Notes under the pieces: model-generated
Told to the model about the DNA's origin: nothing
What the model saw: the letters and a program-made list of their open reading frames with translations, nothing else
Database searches by the model: none
Shown: positions 25,590 through 33,007 of the stretch, piece by piece
Layout of the letters: every line of letters begins with the position of its first letter
How positions within the stretch are numbered: the first letter of the stretch is position 1
Program-made: the position numbers and the translations under genes
Assembly: GCA_035552155.1 (NCBI GenBank)
Contig: DASZLX010000050.1
Location: 124,001-188,000 of the forward strand
Direction of reading: 5' to 3'
DNA length: 64,000 nucleotides
DNA from: DASXHY01 sp035552155
GTDB taxonomy: Bacteria > Verrucomicrobiota > Verrucomicrobiia > Limisphaerales > DASXHY01

Positions 25590-26155
25590 CAGAACGCGAT
25601 CTTTTGCTGGATTGTTTGCGCCGGTTAAACCGGGCGGAGTTGAATTATCTCCTGACCGGCTCTATGGCGAGCAACTTCTGGGGTATACCGCGTACCACTC
25701 ACGATTTGGATTTTGTCATTCAGTTGCCACCTTCTTTCGTGCCGAAAATGGTTGAAACATTCAGTGGCGATTTTTATTTGGATGAATCTGCCGTGCGGGC
25801 GGCCTATCAACCACCCTATCAATTTAATGCCATCGACACCCGGTCGACGCTCAAGGTGGATTTTTGGCTTTTACGACAAATCCCTTTTGAGCGCGAAATG
25901 TTCGAACGGCGAATGAAAAAAACTTTGTTCGGGGAACCGGCTTGGATCGGCACGGCCGAAGACGTATTGCTGCACAAACTTTATTGGAATCAAATCACAC
26001 CTTCCACGCGGCAGTTGGGAGATGCTGCCGGAATTGCGATCATTCAAAAGAACAATCTGGATTTGAATTATTTGAGACGATGGGCGGAAGAACTAGGCGT
26101 TGTTCCGACGTTGGAAGAAGTTTTAAGTGGGAAAATCAAACCCAAGGAAACCTGA
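25586..26155 (+). CDS. Nucleotidyltransferase-fold protein, possible toxin partner
   Basis: About 189 residues from a TTG start at 25586, which overlaps the previous stop and has GAGGGG close upstream. The nucleotidyltransferase signature is complete: TGSMASNFWG, then RTTHDLDFVIQL (GS...DxD), with a third acidic residue in LKVDFWLL. The C-terminal helical part (EDVLLHKLYW) fits AbiEii/MenT-like and DUF6036-type proteins. Such enzymes pair with small antitoxins and can modify tRNA or proteins. Whether this pair is toxic is inference. It interrupts the thiH-thiS order. Confidence 0.75.
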   Translation: MTERDLLLDCLRRLNRAELNYLLTGSMASNFWGIPRTTHDLDFVIQLPPSFVPKMVETFSGDFYLDESAVRAAYQPPYQFNAIDTRSTLKVDFWLLRQIPFEREMFERRMKKTLFGEPAWIGTAEDVLLHKLYWNQITPSTRQLGDAAGIAIIQKNNLDLNYLRRWAEELGVVPTLEEVLSGKIKPKET

Positions 26156-26196
26156 ACCGGATAAATTGTGATCCAACGCTCGCCCTCCGTTTTCTC

Positions 26197-26406
26197 GTGA
26201 ATCCCAACGTCATCAACGCCAACGGTAAACCCGTCGAAGTCGGGCTCCCCTGTTCGATTGAAGCTTTTCTGCTCGCGCAAAATCTTTTGCCGCGCAGCGT
26301 GGTTGTCGAACATAACGGTGAAGCTGTGGCGCCATCGGAATTTTCCGCCCGCCAACTTAAAGCCGGCGACCGCCTGGAGATTGTGAAGATAGTTGCCGGT
26401 GGTTAA
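26197..26406 (+). CDS. thiS: Sulfur carrier protein ThiS
   Basis: Ubiquitin-fold sulfur carrier for thiazole synthesis, 69 residues from GTG 26197. Seen are the N-terminal VINANGKPVEV, VVVEHNGEAVAPSEFS, LKAGDRLEIVKIVAGG and the essential C-terminal Gly-Gly. The frame stays open upstream to 25942, inside the nucleotidyltransferase gene, but similarity begins only at the GTG. No good Shine-Dalgarno site is seen. It is separated from thiH by the two-gene module. Confidence 0.88.
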   Translation: MNPNVINANGKPVEVGLPCSIEAFLLAQNLLPRSVVVEHNGEAVAPSEFSARQLKAGDRLEIVKIVAGG

Positions 26407-26522
26407 TTACTTTCCCCACCCAAACTCTATCGGCTAACTGACTGCGGGATGTTTTAAACATATTGTAAGTTAGCTAAAGCAATTCTGTAGGAGGGTATTA
26501 CATTTCCGTAAGAAGCCATTAC

Positions 26523-26551
26523 TTGACTTATAGTCATTACGTGAATCTAAT
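26523..26551 (+). promoter_or_regulatory. Candidate sigma-70 promoter of the histone-like gene
   Basis: TTGACT (26523-26528) and TCTAAT (26546-26551) stand 17 bp apart. The expected transcription start falls at or within about 2 bases of the ATG at 26560, so the mRNA would be nearly leaderless; no Shine-Dalgarno site is visible. The surrounding 150 bp are AT-rich compared with neighbours. Confidence 0.45.
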
Positions 26552-26559
26552 GTCTGAAT

Positions 26560-26892
26560 ATGAATTCAATTAATAGTCTATCGGCACAACAACTGAGACG
26601 GGCGGCGGCTATCAAGGAACAGATAGATACTTTGCAGAACGAGTTGGGAAGAATTTTGGGTGGAAACGGCGCAACCGAGGTGGCATCCGGAAAAAGAATC
26701 ATGAGCGCCGGCGCGCGCGCGAGGATTGCCGCCGCCCAGAGAGCGCGATGGGCAAAGGTAAAAGGAAACAAGCCGGCCAAATCCCCTGGCGCCGGAAAGC
26801 GAAAAATGAGCGCGGCCGCCCGGGCCAAGATCGCAGCCGCAGCCAAAGCGCGCTGGGCCAAAGCGAAAGCGGCTGGACGCAAGTCGCTCTAA
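26560..26892 (+). CDS. Small basic histone-like/AT-hook-like protein
   Basis: A 110-residue, Lys/Arg/Ala-rich protein. A short helical N-terminus (about 1-40, QQLRRAAAIKEQIDTLQNEL) is followed by two copies of a basic unit, MSAGARARIAAAQRARWAKV (about 48-67) and MSAAARAKIAAAAKARWAKA (about 83-102), joined by a GNKPAKSPGAGKRK-type linker. The unit recalls histone H1 tails and the MSAAARAKIA..RWAK motif seen in many verrucomicrobial and other proteins. DNA or RNA binding is inferred from charge. It lies between thiS and the convergent GTPase-channel operon. Confidence 0.7.
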   Translation: MNSINSLSAQQLRRAAAIKEQIDTLQNELGRILGGNGATEVASGKRIMSAGARARIAAAQRARWAKVKGNKPAKSPGAGKRKMSAAARAKIAAAAKARWAKAKAAGRKSL

Positions 26893-26926
26893 TCAGAGTT
26901 TCTTCGACGTCATTGCGCAAGCGATT

Positions 26927-26952
26927 ACGGCACTGGAATGTTCCAGTGCCGT
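26927..26952. terminator. Bidirectional terminator hairpin
   Basis: Perfect 12-bp inverted repeat ACGGCACTGGAA / TTCCAGTGCCGT with a 2-base centre, followed on the plus strand by TCGCATTTATT. It lies between two convergent genes (histone-like gene and the end of the six-gene operon) and can serve both. Confidence 0.7.
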
Positions 26953-26958
26953 TCGCAT

Positions 26959-27888
26959 TTATTGCGGGCTCGGTGAATAGCCGCTGGTGCTGAAACACAG
27001 CGGCCCATCCAGCGAAACCTGCCAGGGCAGCCATCCGTAAGGAAGTCCGCATTCCACCGCCAACTCCTTCGCGCGGATAAACGCCGGGAAGGAATCCACC
27101 AGGGTCAGAAAAACCACGTACACCGAGTTATGCGCCTGCGCGGTGAAATAGGCCCGAATTTGCGCGGCGTTGGCGATTGGGTCCAGCCCCTTGCCTTTTC
27201 GCGGGTCGGCATATTCCACTCCGCCCCGGTCCGTCCACTTGATGTCCGTTTCATTGCGGGTCATGTCGGCGTTGTGACAAAAATAAATTCGTCCGTAGAG
27301 GACGATGACATAGACAGCCTGCCGGTCGGTATTATGTTCGCGGGGCAGTCGCAATTCCTGCTGCGATTGCTTCACCACTTCCTCCATCTTTTTCTCAAGC
27401 ACGTCGAGTTGCGCGGCCACGCGTTTCTTTTCCTCTTTTGAAGCATCGATTTTATTTTGCTCCTCCAGCTTTTTGACCTCACCGTCCGCAAGCTGTGCAT
27501 CCAGCTTTTTCAACCGCTCGCTCGGGTCCGAACTGGCGTTGGCATCGATCTCTTCCGCGCTTCTGGCGGCGAGTTCGCGAATGGCTTTCAATTCCTCCTC
27601 CAACTGCTGGCGCTCGGCCAGCAGCGACACCTGTGCCTTCCAGCGATCATCACCCGCTTGCGCGTGAAGGGATGCCGCCAGTTGAAGTGACTGTTGAAGA
27701 TTCGTTTGGGCCAGCGCAATCCTGCGCTCCAGCAATCTCGTGGAATCCGCGGTTGCGCTTTGGGTTTTGGACCGGCTCGTAAGCAGCACCACGAGAACTG
27801 CCAAAAGAATAATGCCGCCGAACGCGTTGCACATGGTGTCGAGCAACATGTAAAGACTGTCGTGCGGTTTGCGGCGGCGTAGATTCAT
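26959..27888 (-). CDS. MotB/TolR-like membrane protein, second copy in GTPase-channel operon
   Basis: A 309-residue, single-span protein. The N-terminal cytosolic basic stretch (RRRKPHD) leads into YMLLDTMCNAFGGIILLAVL, in which Asp17 takes the place of the ion-carrying aspartate of MotB/TolR. A coiled coil follows (about 50-155, rich in EEELKAIREL- and KKRVAAQLDVL-type heptads), then a C-terminal globular domain (about 165-309; VYVIVLYGRIYF, VYVVFLTLVDSFPAF) that resembles the corresponding domain of the gene before it. There is no OmpA-type peptidoglycan motif. The start is ATG 27888, one base after the upstream stop; the longer open frame overlaps the neighbour. It is the last gene of the operon. 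Confidence 0.75.
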   Translation of the reverse strand: MNLRRRKPHDSLYMLLDTMCNAFGGIILLAVLVVLLTSRSKTQSATADSTRLLERRIALAQTNLQQSLQLAASLHAQAGDDRWKAQVSLLAERQQLEEELKAIRELAARSAEEIDANASSDPSERLKKLDAQLADGEVKKLEEQNKIDASKEEKKRVAAQLDVLEKKMEEVVKQSQQELRLPREHNTDRQAVYVIVLYGRIYFCHNADMTRNETDIKWTDRGGVEYADPRKGKGLDPIANAAQIRAYFTAQAHNSVYVVFLTLVDSFPAFIRAKELAVECGLPYGWLPWQVSLDGPLCFSTSGYSPSPQ

Positions 27889-27889
27889 T

Positions 27890-29128
27890 TTAGCCAATAC
27901 CAATCCACTCCAGAAAACGCTGCCACCAGCTCTTTGGTTTGGGCGGCGGTGGAGGCGTTCGCGAAGTCGTCTTGGTTCCGGAGGTTGTATTAGTTTCGGA
28001 AGTAATATTAGTTCCAGACAGCGTATTCGTCGCAAAGACTTGGTTAGTTTCGGATGTCCCGTTGGTAGCGGATGCTGTATTGGTTCCGGTGAGCGTATTA
28101 GTTCCCTCCGTCCCATTACCCGGCGTTCCTTCGCCAGGCATTTCGGCTGATCCTTCCGTTGTCTCGGTGCCAGCGCGATTACCTCTGCCTGCGGTCGCTC
28201 CCGGCGTTCCCGTTGGTCCAGTGCGACGGTCGGGCATTTTTCCCGACACTTCCTGATCGTCAATCGGCGGGGGAGCGGTAAAATGAATTCCGCGGTTTTC
28301 TTCCAGCGCATCGAATCCTACCTCAAATCCTTTCTGCCGCGCTATTTTCACAAGGTCCTTAAAAAGCGCGATGCCGGAGGGTCGAATCAGAAAAACAACG
28401 TATTGCTGGGTTTCCTTGGAGTGATTCAAATAGACGTCGAACCCCACATGTGCGCCGGACTTATCAAACCGCCGCCCAAGGTCCGGACGATTAAACCGCT
28501 CAATCTGCACTCCGCTGCCGTTCACCACCGCCAGGATTGGCTCCTTGGTGGTCTGGCTCCGGTCCGGCATGAGCCAGACTTGTCCGTCCCGGCTGTGCAG
28601 CTTCACAATTTTCGCCTCCACGCCGCGGATTTTTTGCTCCAGCGCCATGGTATCGTCGTGAACCCTGGCATCTTCGCGTTTGAGTGCCGCCAATTCCTCC
28701 GCGCGCTCCTGGATATGCTGTCGTACGGCGGTAATCCCCAGCAACTTGTCCTGCTCCTCCAACGCCGATTTGCTCGTGGCCAATTCCTCCGCGGCGCCCG
28801 CGTGCTTGCTCTTTTCAGCGGCGAGTTCGGTGCGCAACCGGGAAATGTCCAATTCCAGCTTATCCGCCGCCGGCGCGGTATTGGCCGTCGTCAACAACTG
28901 CTGCAGGCCGCGGTTTTCCGCGTCGACCTCCACCTGTTGTCGGAGCGTTTCCTGAATTTGCTTTTCCATTTCTTCGCTCGCCACCGAGGAGCGATTGTCC
29001 GTCGGGCGGCCCAGGTCGGTCGCCAGCAGCAGGGTGATGAAAATCAACATCCCGCTTACAGCGGTGATGATGTCCGCGAAAGCGAAGAAGCTGATTTTGG
29101 AATCAAGACTTCGGAAACGCTCTCTCAT
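27890..29128 (-). CDS. MotB/TolR-like membrane protein with coiled coil and Thr/Asn-rich repeat tail
   Basis: A 412-residue protein. The N-terminal helix FFAFADIITAVSGMLIFITL has Asp19 positioned like the MotB aspartate (YADFMTA-type). A long coiled coil follows (about 45-160), then a globular domain (about 170-300; LAVVNGSGVQIERF, YVVFLIRPSGIALFKDLVK). A Gly/Thr-rich region comes next, with degenerate six-residue units TNTLTG, TNTASA, TNGTSE, TNQVFA (about 27955-28105), and then a Pro run and a WWQRFLEWIGIG end. The start is ATG 29128, overlapping the ExbB-like stop by 4 bp. It presumably pairs with the ExbB-like channel protein upstream. Confidence 0.78.
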   Translation of the reverse strand: MRERFRSLDSKISFFAFADIITAVSGMLIFITLLLATDLGRPTDNRSSVASEEMEKQIQETLRQQVEVDAENRGLQQLLTTANTAPAADKLELDISRLRTELAAEKSKHAGAAEELATSKSALEEQDKLLGITAVRQHIQERAEELAALKREDARVHDDTMALEQKIRGVEAKIVKLHSRDGQVWLMPDRSQTTKEPILAVVNGSGVQIERFNRPDLGRRFDKSGAHVGFDVYLNHSKETQQYVVFLIRPSGIALFKDLVKIARQKGFEVGFDALEENRGIHFTAPPPIDDQEVSGKMPDRRTGPTGTPGATAGRGNRAGTETTEGSAEMPGEGTPGNGTEGTNTLTGTNTASATNGTSETNQVFATNTLSGTNITSETNTTSGTKTTSRTPPPPPKPKSWWQRFLEWIGIG

Positions 29129-30060
29129 GGTTTCGTTTCCGCCAACGCCGGGGCGGGCGCCGGCTGCTGCCGCTCGGTGAGACGCAATTTGGAAACAATG
29201 TGCGAGTGGCAATAGTCATTGCACTCATCCAGAAACGCCATCTCACGTTTTTGCTGAAAAGTGATCACGAGCTGGAGAATGAGCGTAAAGGTCAGCGCCA
29301 CCAGCGTGGATTCGAATGCCGTCGCCAGCCCGCCGGTCACACCTTGCAGCGAGGCGCGGATTTTTTCCAGGTCGCCGCCCGCCTGCAGCGTCGCCGTGAA
29401 TCGCCCGATCGCGAGACTCAATCCCAAAACCGTCCCGATGAATCCCAGCACGGGAATCGCCCACACCAAGCCATTCACGACCGTGTAGCTCGACGCCACC
29501 AGGTCTTCATCGTTTTCCGCCTGCGCGCGAAGAATGGAGGAAACATCGCTCACCTGTCCGATGTTTTTGAAATTCGACAGCGCGCGATCGATGCGATTGA
29601 GCAACACAAAATGGCGCGGATGATCCACGAGAGAATGAATGCGATTCAGCACCGTCGCCGCGGTGCTTTCGTTCAGCACGAATTCCGGTTCGGCGGGCAC
29701 GGCGGACAATTTCAACGCGAGCTCCTGGAATTTCAGTTTTCTTCCCTTTAACAACAGCACCGAAAGCCCTCCAAAAAAGAACAGCGTGGCCGGAATCACC
29801 GCAAACAGGTTGGTCGGGCGCATGAAAATGGTCGAAATTTTCGAGATGCCTGGCGTGCGGCTGAATACAAATATCATCAAGGCGTAAAGAATGGCCGCCA
29901 GCACCGCGCCCATCAGCAATGCGAGCACGTGATTCACGCTCGTGTAACGTCCGCCTTTGAAGCCCAGCCGGTTTTCAATGTCGCTCTGCGACCATGCCAG
30001 CAGTTCCGGATTGCCGGCTTTGGCCGCGCTTGTTTTGGGATCGATGGGGAATTGAGCCAT
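29125..30060 (-). CDS. MotA/TolQ/ExbB-family ion-channel subunit
   Basis: A 311-residue inner-membrane protein with four hydrophobic segments (about 43-66, 84-104, 194-217, 243-268). Segment three, VWAIPVLGFIGTVLGLSLAI, and segment four, GGLATAFESTLVALTFTLIL, carry the TolQ/ExbB/MotA signature of the proton- or sodium-conducting pentamer. The cytosolic loop (105-190) is helical. The start is ATG 30060, giving MAQFPIDPKT; the longer upstream frame lies inside the neighbouring gene. It is encoded with two MotB-like proteins, so a motor-like channel is expected, driven by ion-motive force. Confidence 0.85.
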   Translation of the reverse strand: MAQFPIDPKTSAAKAGNPELLAWSQSDIENRLGFKGGRYTSVNHVLALLMGAVLAAILYALMIFVFSRTPGISKISTIFMRPTNLFAVIPATLFFFGGLSVLLLKGRKLKFQELALKLSAVPAEPEFVLNESTAATVLNRIHSLVDHPRHFVLLNRIDRALSNFKNIGQVSDVSSILRAQAENDEDLVASSYTVVNGLVWAIPVLGFIGTVLGLSLAIGRFTATLQAGGDLEKIRASLQGVTGGLATAFESTLVALTFTLILQLVITFQQKREMAFLDECNDYCHSHIVSKLRLTERQQPAPAPALAETKP

Positions 30061-30068
30061 AGAGAATT

Positions 30069-33002
30069 TCAGTTTTTGGGACGAAACAACGGCAGGAGTC
30101 CGCTCGCAAAGGACGGCGCTTTTGGGTCCACTCCCGTTTTCGCGAGGTAATCTTCCCGCGGAAGCGGCAGCGCAAACAGCGGCGACAGCGGCATCGCCGG
30201 GCCGAATACCAGCGCGAGTTTGCCGGAGGCGTTGTATCCCCAGACATTGGTTGGTGGCGGGTCGCCCACGAGGACCGGTTTTCCATCCAGCCCCGCAAAA
30301 CCCGCGTAATGCAAACCGTCCGCCGCGACCGCCTGTGCGAGCGCCAGATTGCCCGCCGCCTGCTTCAGGTAAGATGACGATTTTGCGCTGGCAAAAAATT
30401 CCTGCAATTTTGCGTTCCACTCATTTGTCTTCGAAGCTACAAACCAATCGCCGCTCTCGATTTTTCCTCCCACGATTGCGCGAATCTGCGCTGCCCCGGC
30501 ACGCGCCGATGGACAAAAAGACAGCCCCCACTCATCCGGTTGATACTCCATGAGTTCGACCAACCGGGTGAACAAGTATGCACGGAAAACTGGCGAGCCG
30601 GCGTCCGAGTCCTTCACAACATCCAGCGTTTGCAACAATGGCCGCGTGTACGTATCCGCACCCGGCCAGACTTTTCCCAATTCCGCCGCGTCAAAAGCCG
30701 CCGTCTCCTTCAAGCTGGACGTTTGCTCCAGCCGATAAACCGGCTGTGTCGGCGATAGTTTCCATTGGCCATTGAAGTAACCGTAGTCGCGGTCAACGAA
30801 TGTCGCGTTCGTGTCGCTTGCTGACACCACCCAGGCCTTGATTTGCTTCCACCCGACTGAATTGTCGAGCACACTGGCGGTGATCCACTCGACGATTTTC
30901 GTTCCGTTCGGATCCAGCCAAAAGCGGTAAAGTTGATGATCAGCATTTACGGCGAGGTCGTCGTTTAATTGCTTGAAGAGCCCGCGTTCCACCGGCATCG
31001 CGATGGAGGGAATCAGCTTCGGTGATTTGGCTTTTTTGACGAATGCCCACGTTGCCGCGTTCGTCGCATCGAGTAATGACCGCAGCGCCGCCTCCTCACT
31101 CGTGCCCAGGGACTGCGCCGCATTCGCCGCCATCGTGGCCGGTGCGCTGGAAAATTCCGACGTAGCCATCAAATTGACCGCAGACGAAAAACTCGCGAAT
31201 GTGCGCGCTCCTTTTAACGCCGCCGCGCCGTCGTCAATTTTTTTGAGTTCGCGTTCATAGGCGTCAAAGCGCGCCTGCGTTGCTGCTGCGCGCTGGATCA
31301 GATCGGAACGCACCGCAACGTAGTTTGTGAACCCCGCCTCGTAACCGCTTGTTTTTTTCATCACGCCGGAGAGCCGGACGAGTCGATTTGAAACAGTTTC
31401 GATCGGCGCACGATAATCCAGTTGCGCGCACTGCTGCTCCGACGCGGTCACCCATTGATCCAGTTGACCGTTCACCATCACGGCTGCATCCGAAAGGGCT
31501 TGTTGCCATTGCCTTTCAAAAGCGCTCAGACGTGGTTCATTTTCCGCCTTCAAATCCGGCGAAAGCGCATTCAACGCCGCGCGCGTTTGCGCCAACTGGC
31601 CGGCAATCGACGTCACCTGTGTCACATCGGGATCGTTGGTCAAGTGGGCGGGAAGTTTCGCGAATGCATTTTCAAAATTGTTGAGCAATCCGTGCTCCCG
31701 CGTCACGAACGAGTCCGCATCCGCCACCGCCACGTTGACCGCTGCCGAATGCAGCAGGCTTTTCTGCGTGGTCCGCACGCTTTCGAGTGAACGCTCCGCC
31801 ACGCGTGTTTGTCGCTGCGAAATTGCGTTCTCCAACGCGTGCGCGAACTGCCGGGCCTTCATTTGCCTCAGCACAAACCACATGATCAGCGTTCCGGCCA
31901 ATAACAACGCCGCCGCTCCCGCCATGATGACCCGCCGCCGGACTGCCATGCGCCGCGCAATCTCTCCTTCCAGCAGGCCCGACCGCTTGCGAAATGCCGC
32001 CGCCGCCTCCTCGGGAATTGGCCGCGTAAAATCCGCGAGAGCCCTCCAGGTCTTGTGCAACGCCTCAAAATCCGCGCGCATCTCAGGCAGTTCCACGTAA
32101 CGCGCCGACGTGTCCTTTTCCTCACTCTCGTGGATGCGACGGCGTAATTCGGAAAGCAGCGCCGCGAACTCCCGATTTTTCCGGTCTTTTTCCTGCTCCG
32201 TGCGCGTCCAATTTTCCAATGCCTCCAGGCGTCGTAATTCATCGGCGGACAATTCAAGCCGCAAGTCCTTTTGCCGCTGGCGCACCAGTTCAATTTTGGC
32301 GAGCGCCGCCGCCCACTGCGAGGCTTCCTGGTTTCGTTCCGCTTCTTCTAATAAAACGCGGCAACGGACCAGCGCCGCCGAGCGCCAGATTTCTCCATCC
32401 GGACGCGTTTTGAAACCAGCCGATTCGATTTCTTCCACTTCCCCGGCCACCGTCTTCGCGTCGCCGCTCGCAACCATGCCGCCCAGACGCTCCAACCGCG
32501 CCGCCAGCACTTTGGCATCCACGCGGGCGATTTCCGACGCGGCGTTGGCATCCGAGGGATTGAGCCGCACAATGCTTCGCAATGCATTCAACGCCTCTTC
32601 GTCATTGCGATTCAACATCGCCTTGCGGAACGCCGCGTACAGGGGGTGATCCGTGCTGATGCCCTGCGCATAAACCTGGTGCAGCGCCTGCACGGCGCGC
32701 GAATCGATTCGTTCCGGTGCCGGCAACGCATTCTGCTGGCAGAACGCGCGCCACTCGTTCGCGTTGCGGAATTCAAGAAGTTTGATGAAGCCGAGGAGAT
32801 TCGGGGCGGTTTCAGCCAGTTGAATCGCCTGATGCCGATCGTTGGCCCGGATCATCGCCTCGCATTGTTGCAAGCGCAAATTCGCCGCGTGACACGCCGC
32901 CGCGTATTCTTCGGCCAGGCGCGGGGCGGCATCCGGGTGGCCGCCCTGCACCAACAGGTCCGAAATTTTCCGAATCAATCGTTCGATGTCGAGCAGGGTC
33001 AT
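30069..33002 (-). CDS. Large single-span helical protein of the GTPase-channel operon
   Basis: I do not recognise this 977-residue protein. The N-terminal half (1-355) is almost wholly helical and charged, with TPR- or coiled-coil-like stretches (EEALNALRSIVRLNPSDANA resembles a tetratricopeptide turn). A single hydrophobic helix (about 357-377, VIMAGAAALLLAGTLIMWFV) separates it from a C-terminal part (378-977) of mixed helices and a more globular end (about 680-970). No signal peptide or catalytic motif was found. It lies 5 bp after the GAP1-like gene and 8 bp before the ExbB-like gene, so it probably bridges the cytosolic GTPase side and the envelope channel. This function is inferred only from position and topology. 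Confidence 0.7.
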   Translation of the reverse strand: MTLLDIERLIRKISDLLVQGGHPDAAPRLAEEYAAACHAANLRLQQCEAMIRANDRHQAIQLAETAPNLLGFIKLLEFRNANEWRAFCQQNALPAPERIDSRAVQALHQVYAQGISTDHPLYAAFRKAMLNRNDEEALNALRSIVRLNPSDANAASEIARVDAKVLAARLERLGGMVASGDAKTVAGEVEEIESAGFKTRPDGEIWRSAALVRCRVLLEEAERNQEASQWAAALAKIELVRQRQKDLRLELSADELRRLEALENWTRTEQEKDRKNREFAALLSELRRRIHESEEKDTSARYVELPEMRADFEALHKTWRALADFTRPIPEEAAAAFRKRSGLLEGEIARRMAVRRRVIMAGAAALLLAGTLIMWFVLRQMKARQFAHALENAISQRQTRVAERSLESVRTTQKSLLHSAAVNVAVADADSFVTREHGLLNNFENAFAKLPAHLTNDPDVTQVTSIAGQLAQTRAALNALSPDLKAENEPRLSAFERQWQQALSDAAVMVNGQLDQWVTASEQQCAQLDYRAPIETVSNRLVRLSGVMKKTSGYEAGFTNYVAVRSDLIQRAAATQARFDAYERELKKIDDGAAALKGARTFASFSSAVNLMATSEFSSAPATMAANAAQSLGTSEEAALRSLLDATNAATWAFVKKAKSPKLIPSIAMPVERGLFKQLNDDLAVNADHQLYRFWLDPNGTKIVEWITASVLDNSVGWKQIKAWVVSASDTNATFVDRDYGYFNGQWKLSPTQPVYRLEQTSSLKETAAFDAAELGKVWPGADTYTRPLLQTLDVVKDSDAGSPVFRAYLFTRLVELMEYQPDEWGLSFCPSARAGAAQIRAIVGGKIESGDWFVASKTNEWNAKLQEFFASAKSSSYLKQAAGNLALAQAVAADGLHYAGFAGLDGKPVLVGDPPPTNVWGYNASGKLALVFGPAMPLSPLFALPLPREDYLAKTGVDPKAPSFASGLLPLFRPKN

Positions 33003-33007
33003 TCCAA

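Noticed and set aside
26956..29215. N-terminal extensions of the two MotB-like proteins (longer open frames up to 28311 and 29212)
   Set aside because: The extra residues are translated from the overlapping neighbour in another frame and lack structure; the ATGs at 27888 and 29128 sit directly before the membrane helices.
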